Positions 1 through 6,807 of a stretch of DNA of 64,000 nucleotides are shown piece by piece; the stretch's first letter is position 1, and each line of letters starts with the position of its first letter. A model generated the notes under the pieces. That model saw only the letters and a program-made list of their open reading frames with translations. It had not been told where the DNA came from and did no database searches. The DNA lies in assembly GCF_015714715.1 (NCBI RefSeq), contig NZ_WAHS01000002.1, positions 186,001 to 250,000 on the forward strand. Direction: 5' to 3'. The translations under genes were made by a program, and so were the position numbers. The stretch is from Aestuariivirga litoralis. Lineage in GTDB: Bacteria > Pseudomonadota > Alphaproteobacteria > Rhizobiales > Aestuariivirgaceae.

Positions 1-344
1 ACATCGCCAAGATCCTCAACATCTATCCCCGCAAGGGTTGCGTGCGTGCGGGTGCTGATGCCGACCTGGTGATCTGGGACCCCAAGGCCACCAAAACCAT
101 CACCGCCAAAACCCAACTCAGCAAGATCGAATACAACGTCTTTGAAGGCTATGAATGCGTAGGCCTGCCCCGCACAGTCATCTCACGCGGCAAAGTCGCC
201 TACGAAGACGGCAAGGTGCTAGCGAAGGCCGGGGACGGCAAATACGTGGAACGCCCAGCCAACGCCCCCGTCCACCAAGCCAACGCCATCTGGAAAGGCA
301 AAACCAAACCGCAGGGTGTGAAGCGCATCGAAGTCACTCCCTAA
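1..344 (+). CDS. hydA: dihydropyrimidinase (D-hydantoinase), C-terminal part
   Basis: Only the last 113 codons are inside the window; the reading frame is open from base 3 and the gene starts upstream. The segment with NIYPRKG, then GADADLVIWDP, then KIEYNVFEGYE matches the C-terminal end of the amidohydrolase-fold dihydropyrimidinase family, which hydrolyses dihydrouracil and dihydrothymine to N-carbamoyl-beta-amino acids. The metal ligands lie in the missing part. The neighbouring preT, preA and N-carbamoyl amidohydrolase genes supply the steps before and after, which supports pyrimidine degradation over a general hydantoinase role. The stop is followed three bases later by a GC-rich repeat. 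Confidence 0.85.
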   Translation, partial: IAKILNIYPRKGCVRAGADADLVIWDPKATKTITAKTQLSKIEYNVFEGYECVGLPRTVISRGKVAYEDGKVLAKAGDGKYVERPANAPVHQANAIWKGKTKPQGVKRIEVTP

Positions 345-346
345 CT

Positions 347-408
347 CCCTCGCCCCGCTTGCGGGGAGAGGGTTGGGGCCCGCGCCGCAGGCGTGGGAGG
401 GTGAGGGG
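347..408 (+). repeat. GC-rich dispersed-type repeat, left copy of an inverted pair
   Basis: The first about 35 bases and the last 14 bases are identical, in reverse complement, to the element at 774-836; only a short middle segment differs. The element contains CCCCGCttGCGGGG, able to form a hairpin. It sits 2 bases from the DUF559 stop codon. Elements of this type are common as dispersed palindromic repeats in alphaproteobacterial genomes. Confidence 0.85.
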
Positions 409-410
409 TC

Positions 411-758
411 TCACCGCAAGTGAAGACTAATGGCTTCAAGCACTGGCGCCAGATCACCGAAAACATCTTCATTGCGAAATCGAATAACCCGGTAGCGGCG
501 CTCCTGCAGAAACGCCGTTCGCTTCAAATCGTGCACAATCTCTTCCGGCGTCTCATGCGTGACGCCGTCAATCTCGATGACAAGCTTAGCCGACCTGCAG
601 GCAAAATCTGCAATGTAAGGGCCGATAGGTTCCTGCCGCACGAACTTGGCGTTGTTCAATTGCCGGTTCCGCAGATGATCCCAGAGCTTGTTCTCAGCCG
701 CAGTCGCTTCACGCCGCAATGACCTTGCGCGGTCGAGGAGTTTGACGGGCGGGCTCAT
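411..758 (-). CDS. DUF559 endonuclease-domain protein
   Basis: This 115-residue protein has the DUF559 layout: an N-terminal segment with RREATAAENKLWDHLRNRQL, a core with FVRQEPIGPYIADFAC, a strand ending in LVIEIDG, and a C-terminal part with RYRVIRFRNEDV. The family has a restriction-endonuclease-like fold related to Vsr, with the acidic residues of YIADF and EIDG as likely active-site residues. Its cellular role is unknown. The gene is a lone cistron tightly bracketed by an inverted repeat (347-408 and 774-836) between unrelated metabolic genes, which suggests insertion as a unit. Full family length, so probably intact. Confidence 0.85.
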   Translation of the reverse strand: MSPPVKLLDRARSLRREATAAENKLWDHLRNRQLNNAKFVRQEPIGPYIADFACRSAKLVIEIDGVTHETPEEIVHDLKRTAFLQERRYRVIRFRNEDVFGDLAPVLEAISLHLR

Positions 759-773
759 CGCGTGAGGCTAGGT

Positions 774-836
774 CCCCTCACCCTCCCATTGCAAGGGCAA
801 TGGGCCCCAACCCTCTCCCCGCAAGCGGGGCGAGGG
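774..836 (-). repeat. GC-rich dispersed-type repeat, right copy of an inverted pair
   Basis: Reverse-complement partner of 347-408. The shared blocks are about 35 and 14 bases, separated by a variable segment that here forms its own small hairpin (CCATTGCaagGGCAATGG). It lies 15 bases upstream of the DUF559 start codon. Confidence 0.85.
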
Positions 837-896
837 AAAGATAGATCTTGACTTTAATCCTATTATATGCTTTTGCTCTCCTCGCACTGTAACCTG

Positions 897-1211
897 AAAG
901 GAGGGAACCATGTGCACAGCGTTCCCATATTGGTGGTTCAGTGTGCAGCGCCTGCAGGCGGAAGGAAATGACGCGCCTTCTGCTTCCGGGAGCTCCGTCC
1001 GTAGACCTTGGGCACTAAGACCCAAGCGCCTTCAATGGCTAACCAATATTGCTGCCGGATTTAAAATCGCTGCGTTCCTCACCCGGGCTTTGGCCCTCTG
1101 TCTTCCTCTACTCTCAGAATTCTGCACCGGGCCCAAGCTTGGGCGGAGCTTTACCCTCCGCTTAAACCTAAGACCGGAAAGCGGGGCCAGTTTGCGCTGA
1201 TCCCGCTTTCC
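897..1211 (+). other. structured leader-like region with possible leader peptide
   Basis: The 480 bases between the repeat and the Dabb gene hold no recognisable protein gene but dense structure. A near-perfect Shine-Dalgarno (AAAGGAGGG at 897-905) precedes an ATG at 910 whose frame begins with 13 residues including consecutive Tyr-Trp-Trp-Phe; the frame stays open to 1200. Hairpins follow: GCGGAAGG/CCTTCTGC (958-983), CTTGGG/CCCAAG (1007-1026), the palindrome GCCCAAGCTTGGGC (1131-1144), GCGGAG/CTCCGC (1143-1161) and a 10-bp stem GGAAAGCGGG/CCCGCTTTCC (1176-1211). This arrangement resembles an attenuator or a stable RNA, but I do not recognise a named family and no amino-acid biosynthesis gene follows. 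A TTGACT at 848-853 could be a -35 element; I could not place a -10. Confidence 0.4.
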
Positions 1212-1223
1212 ACCTCTCCCGCC

Positions 1224-1269
1224 GTGCACATCACGCGGCGAACAAGGGCAAAGCCGCGCCCTCTTGCAC
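1224..1269 (+). promoter_or_regulatory. nested hairpin upstream of the Dabb gene
   Basis: Two nested stems, GTGCA/TGCAC outside and CGCGGC/GCCGCG inside, enclose a 13-base loop. The structure ends 52 bases before the Dabb start codon, so it lies in its probable 5' leader. No run of T follows, so it is not an obvious terminator. Function unknown. Confidence 0.4.
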
Positions 1270-1320
1270 CTTTCAATGCGCTGAGTGACACTGCGCCCAA
1301 TCATAAAAAGGAAACCTCCC

Positions 1321-1644
1321 ATGATCCGCCATGTCGTGCTGTTCAAGCTGCGCAAGGATGTGCCTGCCTCCACTGTCACCGAAATCTTCACCAAGCTCGC
1401 TGCCCTCAAGGGCGTGATCCCGGGGATCCTCGCCACCTCCGCCGGCGCCGATGCCAGCCCCGAAGGCCTGCAGCGCGGCAACAGCCATGGCTTCACAGTG
1501 GACTTCACCGATGCTGCCGCGCGTGATGCCTATCTGCCGCATCCCGCGCATCAAGTGCTGGGCGGATTGATCGTCGCCAGCAGCGAAGGTGGCCTCTCCG
1601 GTATTACCGTGCTGGACTGGGAATACGAGTCGACCAAAGACTAA
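1321..1644 (+). CDS. Dabb family (stress-responsive alpha/beta barrel) protein
   Basis: This 107-residue protein begins MIRHVVLFKL and has the VDF-D----AYLPHPAH-- segment typical of the Dabb ferredoxin-like fold, which works as a dimer. Members range from plant stress proteins to small cyclases, so a precise role cannot be assigned. The start was chosen at the ATG preceded by AAAAGGAAA; an upstream in-frame start at 1285 is less likely. A second Dabb gene lies at 3495, sharing the MIRH start. Confidence 0.85.
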   Translation: MIRHVVLFKLRKDVPASTVTEIFTKLAALKGVIPGILATSAGADASPEGLQRGNSHGFTVDFTDAAARDAYLPHPAHQVLGGLIVASSEGGLSGITVLDWEYESTKD

Positions 1645-1705
1645 GTCAGGCCCTCTTGCGCCGATGGTTGCGTTGCGCGAGATTATCACCACTTGGAGGG
1701 TATCA

Positions 1706-2023
1706 ATGAAAAATATCTTCGTCGCGGCGTTGGTCGCTGCCAGCTTTCTGATTCCGGTTTCGTCTGCAACAGCAAAGCCTGCGAAATACAAAGCAGGTAG
1801 CTGCGCGCAGCGTGTGGCCGACGTTAAGCAGAGACCCGGACACTGGCAGGCTGTTGCGCAAAGCAACAAGGACAGCAAGGGTAATTTTTCATGTTCGGCA
1901 AAATGGGCTGCGTCAAGCAAAGCCGAAGCCATCGCAAAAGCGATCTCAGGCTGCGAACATGAAACCAGTATGCGGCCCACCTGGGGAATCCCCGGGACCT
2001 GCCATATCGTTATTGTGAAATAG
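1706..2023 (+). CDS. small exported cysteine-containing protein
   Basis: This 105-residue protein starts at an ATG preceded by GGAGGG. The first 22 residues form a signal peptide (KN, hydrophobic stretch, SSATA cleavage region). The mature part has four cysteines (SC, SC, GC, TC) that could form two disulphides in the periplasm, and an alanine-rich helix (SSKAEAIAKAISGC) reminiscent of DUF4189 proteins; that resemblance is weak. It lies 61 bases after the Dabb gene on the same strand and 10 before the next exported protein. Confidence 0.65.
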   Translation: MKNIFVAALVAASFLIPVSSATAKPAKYKAGSCAQRVADVKQRPGHWQAVAQSNKDSKGNFSCSAKWAASSKAEAIAKAISGCEHETSMRPTWGIPGTCHIVIVK

Positions 2024-2033
2024 GCAGCAGATC

Positions 2034-2675
2034 GTGAGTGCCGTGAAGTACCTGTTCGCAGCAAGCGCGTTCGCCTTGGCCAGTACCCTGCCTGCTCACG
2101 CCGCAGATTACTCGGTGGATGGCGTTTTCGTTTTGGAGATGCCAGGCGACAGTGCGACGAAGGAAAGTCCTGCCAATCTGCAGCTCCGCTGCGCGCTGGT
2201 GCCCACCGTCAATCACAAGGACGGCACCTTCGCCACCTACTTTCTCGACCGCGAAAAATTCCTGAAGGACGGCACGGTCAGTTACATCCGCAACAATGAC
2301 GGCGCCTGCAGCATGGATGCCGCAGCATCACTGGAAAGCTGCAAGTCCACATCATACCTCAACACCAGCCGCGCCCCGGAAGCCGACACCTATAATTTCT
2401 ACAACACCCTGTCGCCTCAGCGGTTGGACGGCGTTTCATTCCCTTCAGTCGACGACTTCAAGGCATGGGATGCTGGTGGCCGCAAGCCGGACAAGGGCGC
2501 TTGGGCACAGGATATCTGCGACGGCATCACTATGGAAATGGTCACCAAGCACGAAATCCCCGGCACCAATCCGTTGAGCCCGGAAGAATCCGGCAAGCAG
2601 ATGTTTTACACCGCCGATCCGAAGCAAGAAGATTATGATCTGGCCGCAAAGGTGATGGCAGCGCTGAAGAAATAA
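2034..2675 (+). CDS. exported protein of unknown function
   Basis: This 213-residue protein starts with GTG (next in-frame Met absent nearby). Residues 1-23 are a signal peptide ending in AHA before DYSVDG. The mature protein has four cysteines and acidic and polar segments with no motif I recognise. It follows the preceding exported protein by 10 bases, so the two are probably co-transcribed. Its stop codon abuts that of the convergent DUF4336 gene with no spacer. Confidence 0.6.
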   Translation: MSAVKYLFAASAFALASTLPAHAADYSVDGVFVLEMPGDSATKESPANLQLRCALVPTVNHKDGTFATYFLDREKFLKDGTVSYIRNNDGACSMDAAASLESCKSTSYLNTSRAPEADTYNFYNTLSPQRLDGVSFPSVDDFKAWDAGGRKPDKGAWAQDICDGITMEMVTKHEIPGTNPLSPEESGKQMFYTADPKQEDYDLAAKVMAALKK

Positions 2676-3401
2676 TCAGCCGACGAAATCACGCGCCGCG
2701 CGCAGCAGTACTTCGCGTGGATTATCTTCAATCACATCACCATGCGAAACGATGATGCGGCGCAAATCCGCAATCGCCGCCCAGTGATGAAATTGCTGAG
2801 CGACGGCATTATTGTCGGACACATAGCGCCAGTGCACAAACCGGGACGTGCGCGGCCGGCTCACGCCAAAGCCAAACAGCCGCGCCATGACATTCGCACC
2901 CAGCCCCTTGGGGTGGCGCACATTGGCAAGGATATCATTGAGGATCAGCGTCACGCCCTCGGCGCGCCGCACGGAGAGGGTGAACTCATCCAGCTTCATA
3001 CCATTCACCAGCCCGAAATGCAGCGCGGGGTCATTGATAATATCGCGTGTGGCATCCACCGGTGCGGCCTCGCGAATCACAGCTTCACCGCGCGGTGGCG
3101 CGATGATCTTGGCGTCCGGATAGCGCTTCGCCCAGGCATGAACATCAAGCCGGTGACCTTGATTGGGCACGATGATGAAGCGCACCGGCCCTAGGGATTC
3201 AATCTGCCCCATTGCAGCTTCATCGAGAGGGACCGCGCTCCAGATGGCACTGCCGCCATCACATAGCTCGACCACCGTCATCCGGCGCGGGAACTGCCCG
3301 AGCGGCATGACGATTGAACCCTCAACCGTCATCAGCCCGGTCGCCACTTTGACAAGTGGCCCATGCGGCTGGACGATCCAGTTTTCATTAAGCTTAGGCA
3401 T
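2676..3401 (-). CDS. DUF4336 family protein
   Basis: This 241-residue protein matches DUF4336 in order: PLVKVATG near the N-terminus, RRMTVVELCDGG, then IESLGPVRFIIVPNQGHRLDVHAWAKRYPDA split over the middle, and a late HGDVIEDNP. The family is related to metallo-beta-lactamase-fold hydrolases; the PN--HRL and SHGD histidines are likely metal ligands. The ATG at 3401 was chosen because longer starts run into the divergent Dabb gene's promoter; no strong Shine-Dalgarno is seen, so the start is uncertain. Confidence 0.75.
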   Translation of the reverse strand: MPKLNENWIVQPHGPLVKVATGLMTVEGSIVMPLGQFPRRMTVVELCDGGSAIWSAVPLDEAAMGQIESLGPVRFIIVPNQGHRLDVHAWAKRYPDAKIIAPPRGEAVIREAAPVDATRDIINDPALHFGLVNGMKLDEFTLSVRRAEGVTLILNDILANVRHPKGLGANVMARLFGFGVSRPRTSRFVHWRYVSDNNAVAQQFHHWAAIADLRRIIVSHGDVIEDNPREVLLRAARDFVG

Positions 3402-3494
3402 ATGGACCGAACGGAGCTGAAAGCCCAAAGTTCCGCTGGCGACGGCCCTCATATCCATGCCAAAACGAACGCCTGATCCCAGAGTGAGAACACC

Positions 3495-3785
3495 ATGATC
3501 CGCCACACCGCCGTCTTCCGCCTGAAACACGCCGCAGGCTCAGCCGAGGAAGCCAGCTTCCTCACCGCCATCAAGAAGCTCGTCGCCATTCCGGGCGTGG
3601 AGAAATTCGAAGTGCTGCGGCAGGTGAGCCCCAAAAACGAATTCAAATTCGGCGTGTCGATGGAGTTCAAGGACCAGGCGGCATACACCGGATATAATGA
3701 TCACCCGGACCATGTGGCCTTCGTGCAAACACGCTGGATCCCAGAAGTGGCGGCCTTCACCGAGATTGATTACGTGGCGCTATGA
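3495..3785 (+). CDS. Dabb family (stress-responsive alpha/beta barrel) protein
   Basis: This 96-residue protein begins MIRHTAVFRLKH and carries a central FGVSMEFKDQAAYTGYNDHP segment and late HVAFVQTRW, the usual Dabb pattern. It is divergent in sequence from the Dabb protein at 1321, so the two are old paralogues, not a recent duplication. It overlaps the next gene by four bases (ATGA), suggesting coupled translation. Confidence 0.85.
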   Translation: MIRHTAVFRLKHAAGSAEEASFLTAIKKLVAIPGVEKFEVLRQVSPKNEFKFGVSMEFKDQAAYTGYNDHPDHVAFVQTRWIPEVAAFTEIDYVAL

Positions 3786-3973
3786 ATATCAACGAAAACC
3801 CGTTTTACCGGCCGCTGTGGCGGCGCATCGCCATCCTGGCGGTCACTGGTGGCTGGGCATTTTATGACGGAGTCATTGCCCGCGAACCCATATGGACCAT
3901 GGTCTGGGGAGCGATCTTTGTCTATTCGTTCTACGCCTTCATCATCAACTATCCGAAACAGCCGAAGGAATAG
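3782..3973 (+). CDS. small membrane protein of unknown function
   Basis: This 63-residue protein has a short basic start (PLWRRI), then two hydrophobic stretches (about 16-28 and 39-54) separated by REPIWTM, so two membrane helices are plausible. The start codon overlaps the Dabb stop, which supports that it is a real, co-translated gene. No family recognised. Confidence 0.55.
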   Translation: MNINENPFYRPLWRRIAILAVTGGWAFYDGVIAREPIWTMVWGAIFVYSFYAFIINYPKQPKE

Positions 3974-3987
3974 CAGGCAGCGGAAAA

Positions 3988-5298
3988 CTATTCCGCCGCC
4001 ACCTTGCGCATCGGATTGTTCGGGTGCTGCGTCCAGTTGCCATATTCCGGATTGATCGGCTTCTTGGTGCGCTCATCAATGCCTGACGTCTGCCGTTCCA
4101 TGGTGATGCAATTTTCCACCGGGCACACTTCGATGCACAGATTGCAGGCCACGCATTCATCATTCATCACTTCGAAGTGACGCACACCATCCTTCTCTTT
4201 CATGATGGCCTGATGTGACGTGTCCTCGCAGGCCGCATAGCAGCGCCCGCACTTGATGCAGGCGTCCTGGTCGATCTTCGCCTTGGTGACGTAATTGAGA
4301 TTGAGATATTGCCAATCCGTGACATTGGGCACCGCGCGGCCCCGGAAATCCTCAATCGAAGTATAGCCCTTCTCATCCATCCAACGCGACAGGCCGGATT
4401 CCATTTCGCTCACGATGCGGAACCCGTAAGTCATCGCCGCCGTGCACACCTGCACATTGCCGGCGGACATGGCGATGAATTCCGCCGCATCGCGCCAGGT
4501 GGTGATGCCACCGATCGCGGAGATCGGCATGCCGTGTGTCTCCTTGTCGCGCGCGATTTCCGAAACCATCGAAAGCGCAATCGGTTTCACCGCCGGCCCG
4601 CAATAACCGCCATGTGAGCCCTTGCCGTCAATCGTCGGCATCGGCGCAAATGAATCGAGATCGACATGGGTGATCGAATTGATCGTGTTGATCAGCGACA
4701 CCGCATCAGCGCCACCTTTCAGCGCCGCGCGTGCGGGTTTGCGGATGTCAGTGATGTTCGGCGTAAGTTTCACAATGACGGGCATGCGCGTATATTGCTT
4801 GCACCAGCGCGCCACCATTTCGATATATTCAGGCACCTGCCCCACGGCGGCACCCATGCCACGTTCCGACATGCCATGCGGGCAGCCGAAATTCAGCTCA
4901 ATGCCATCAGCCTCAGTGTCTTCGATCTGGCTGAGAATCTTTTTCCACGGTGTCTCCTCGCAAGGCACCATCAGCGAGATCACCACCGCGCGGTCTTTCC
5001 AGGCGCGCTTTACGCTCTTGATCTCGCGCAGGTTCACTTCCAGCGGACGATCCGTGATCAGCTCGATATTGTTGAGGCCAAGCAGCCTGCGATCAGCACC
5101 ATGGATGGCGCCATAGCGCGGGCCGTTGACGTTCACGACCGGCGGGCCTTCTTCGCCCAGCGTCTTCCACACCACGCCGCCCCAGCCCGCCTTGAAGGCA
5201 CGCACCACATTATATTCCTTGTCCGTCGGCGGCGCCGAAGCCAGCCAGAACGGATTGGGCGATTTAATGCCGATAAAATTCGAACGAAGGTCTGCCAC
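3988..5298 (-). CDS. preA: NAD-dependent dihydropyrimidine dehydrogenase subunit PreA
   Basis: This 436-residue subunit holds the FMN-dependent active site that reduces uracil and thymine. The catalytic cysteine lies in NFGCPHGMSERGMG (near residue 139), as in eukaryotic dihydropyrimidine dehydrogenase. Two 4Fe-4S motifs follow at the C-terminus, CIKCGRCYAAC and CVACNLCIEVC. The frame is open to an ATG at 5361, but that extension reads through a GC-rich repeat (giving SDPHPNPSPQGGG, a known artefact of such repeats). The GTG at 5298 is preceded by GGGAAAGGA and begins directly before ADLRSNFIG, so I take it as the start. It lies downstream of preT on the same strand. Confidence 0.93.
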   Translation of the reverse strand: MADLRSNFIGIKSPNPFWLASAPPTDKEYNVVRAFKAGWGGVVWKTLGEEGPPVVNVNGPRYGAIHGADRRLLGLNNIELITDRPLEVNLREIKSVKRAWKDRAVVISLMVPCEETPWKKILSQIEDTEADGIELNFGCPHGMSERGMGAAVGQVPEYIEMVARWCKQYTRMPVIVKLTPNITDIRKPARAALKGGADAVSLINTINSITHVDLDSFAPMPTIDGKGSHGGYCGPAVKPIALSMVSEIARDKETHGMPISAIGGITTWRDAAEFIAMSAGNVQVCTAAMTYGFRIVSEMESGLSRWMDEKGYTSIEDFRGRAVPNVTDWQYLNLNYVTKAKIDQDACIKCGRCYAACEDTSHQAIMKEKDGVRHFEVMNDECVACNLCIEVCPVENCITMERQTSGIDERTKKPINPEYGNWTQHPNNPMRKVAAE

Positions 5299-5318
5299 GA
5301 CAAGATCCTTTCCCTTAG

Positions 5319-5373
5319 CCCCTCCCCCTTGTGGGGAGGGGTTGGGGTGGGGGTCGCTCAAGCACCCCCACCC
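5319..5373. repeat. G/C-rich repeat forming two hairpins between preT and preA
   Basis: Two adjacent inverted repeats occur: CCCCTCCCC/GGGGAGGGG (5319-5341, 5-base loop) and GGGTGGGGGT/ACCCCCACCC (5345-5373, 9-base loop). The unit resembles the repeat family at 347-408 but is a different variant. It fills the 84-base gap between the preT stop and the preA start, so it could affect mRNA stability or the ratio of the two subunits. Confidence 0.8.
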
Positions 5374-5382
5374 GAAACCAAA

Positions 5383-6711
5383 TTACGCTGTCAAAACCGC
5401 ATGAATGCTCTCAGCTGCGCGCCGCCCGTCATCAACGGCAGCGACGGTGAGCGCCTGATTGCCGGCCACGCAGTCCCCACCGGCCCAGACTTTGGGCCTT
5501 GAAGTGCGTTTGTTCTCATCCACCTTGATGCGGCCGCCCTCCAGCGCAATGGCACCACCGTTCACATCCACAAATGTCTGCCCGATGGCCTTGAACACCA
5601 CATCCGCCGCCATCTGGTACGTTTGCCCGGTGCCCTTCAGCTTGCCATCACTGATCGCCGTACGTTCCACTTCCAGGCCGACAACCTTGCCAGCTTCAGT
5701 CACCAGCTTTTTCGGCATCACCCAATCACGCAACATCACCCCATGCGTCTGCGCCAGCTCCTGCTCGAAATCCGAAGCCTTCATCTGGTCCTGCCCGCGG
5801 CGATAGAGAATGGTCACTTCCTCAGCACCCAGCAGTTTTGACTGCACGGCAATATCCACCGCCGTCATGCCGCCGCCGATCACTGCAACGGAACGGCCCA
5901 CTTTCAGTTTGCTCAAATCCTGCGCCTGCCGCAGTTCGGCAATGTAAGCCACGGCATCTTCAACACCGTCCACATCTTCATCGGCAATGCCCAGCGCATT
6001 CACCCCGGCATAGCCAAGGCCAAGAAACACAGCGTCGTAATCTTTCTCAAGCTGTGCCAGTTGCAATGACGAACCCAGCGCCTTGCCATATTCGAATTTG
6101 ATGCCGCCAATGCCCAGCACAAAGGCCACTTCCTTCTGCGCGAAGTCATCAACCGTCTTGTAGGCGGCGATTCCGAATTCATTCAGCCCGCCCGCCTTAT
6201 TTTTGGCGTCAAACACGGTTACGTCATGCCCATGCATGGCCGCACGATGCGCACATGCAAGCCCTGCGGGGCCTGCGCCCACAACCGCCACTTTCTTTCC
6301 AGTAGATTCCGCACGCGTGAACGGATGTTTTTCATGCATCACGCTGTCGGTGGCGTAGCGCTGCAGCAAACCGATCTTGACCGGTTTTCCTTCTGCCACT
6401 TCTCTGACGCACACTTCTTCGCACAGCGTTTCTGTCGGGCACACCCGCGCGCACATGCCGCCCAGAATGTTCTGGTTGAAAATCGTCTTTGCAGCAGATT
6501 GCGGATGCCCGGCCTGAATCTCGCGGATGAACATCGGAATGTCGATCGAGGTGGGGCACGCCTGCTGGCACGGCGCATCAGCACAGAAATAGCAGCGGTC
6601 GCTCTCCACCAGCGCTTCATGATGATCAAGGGGTGGATGGAGATCGGCGAAATTCGCCTGAAGCTGGCTTTCCGTCAGCCGCTTCGCCTGGATATCTGGT
6701 GCCTGCGACAT
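5383..6711 (-). CDS. preT: NAD-dependent dihydropyrimidine dehydrogenase subunit PreT
   Basis: This 442-residue flavoprotein passes electrons from NAD(P)H through FAD and Fe-S centres to PreA. The N-terminal part has two Fe-S cysteine groups (CYFCADAPCQQACP and CARVCPTETLCEEVC). The FAD-binding GAGPAGLACAHRA follows, then a second dinucleotide fold with GGGMTAVD, and a C-terminal WAGGDC flavin segment. It corresponds to the glutamate-synthase small-subunit-like half of eukaryotic DPYD. The ATG at 6711 is preceded by GGAGGG, so it is favoured over one nine codons upstream. A RutR-like operator lies 47 bases upstream. Confidence 0.93.
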   Translation of the reverse strand: MSQAPDIQAKRLTESQLQANFADLHPPLDHHEALVESDRCYFCADAPCQQACPTSIDIPMFIREIQAGHPQSAAKTIFNQNILGGMCARVCPTETLCEEVCVREVAEGKPVKIGLLQRYATDSVMHEKHPFTRAESTGKKVAVVGAGPAGLACAHRAAMHGHDVTVFDAKNKAGGLNEFGIAAYKTVDDFAQKEVAFVLGIGGIKFEYGKALGSSLQLAQLEKDYDAVFLGLGYAGVNALGIADEDVDGVEDAVAYIAELRQAQDLSKLKVGRSVAVIGGGMTAVDIAVQSKLLGAEEVTILYRRGQDQMKASDFEQELAQTHGVMLRDWVMPKKLVTEAGKVVGLEVERTAISDGKLKGTGQTYQMAADVVFKAIGQTFVDVNGGAIALEGGRIKVDENKRTSRPKVWAGGDCVAGNQALTVAAVDDGRRAAESIHAVLTA

Positions 6712-6757
6712 GCGCTCCCTCCACCTTATCTGGGTCAAGCAGAGACGCTAACGCGAT

Positions 6758-6773
6758 TTGTCCAACTGGTCAA
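6758..6773. promoter_or_regulatory. RutR-like operator upstream of preT
   Basis: TTGTCCAACTGGTCAA matches 13 of the 14 fixed bases of the RutR consensus TTGACCA-nn-TGGTCAA. RutR is a TetR-family repressor released by uracil. The site lies 46 bases upstream of the preT start codon, a normal operator distance. Confidence 0.65.
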
Positions 6774-6807
6774 AATTTATTTAGGAGTGAATTCCCGACT
6801 ATTTTTC

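Noticed and set aside
897-1211. Structured region as tmRNA, SRP RNA, RNase P RNA or 6S RNA
   Set aside because: I looked for the tag-peptide reading frame, the SRP GGAAG tetraloop context and RNase P core sequences and found none in the right arrangement.
3402-3530. A 43-residue N-terminal extension of the DUF4336 protein
   Set aside because: It would overlap the divergent Dabb gene and its residues are the antisense of that gene's start; the family begins at about the chosen ATG.
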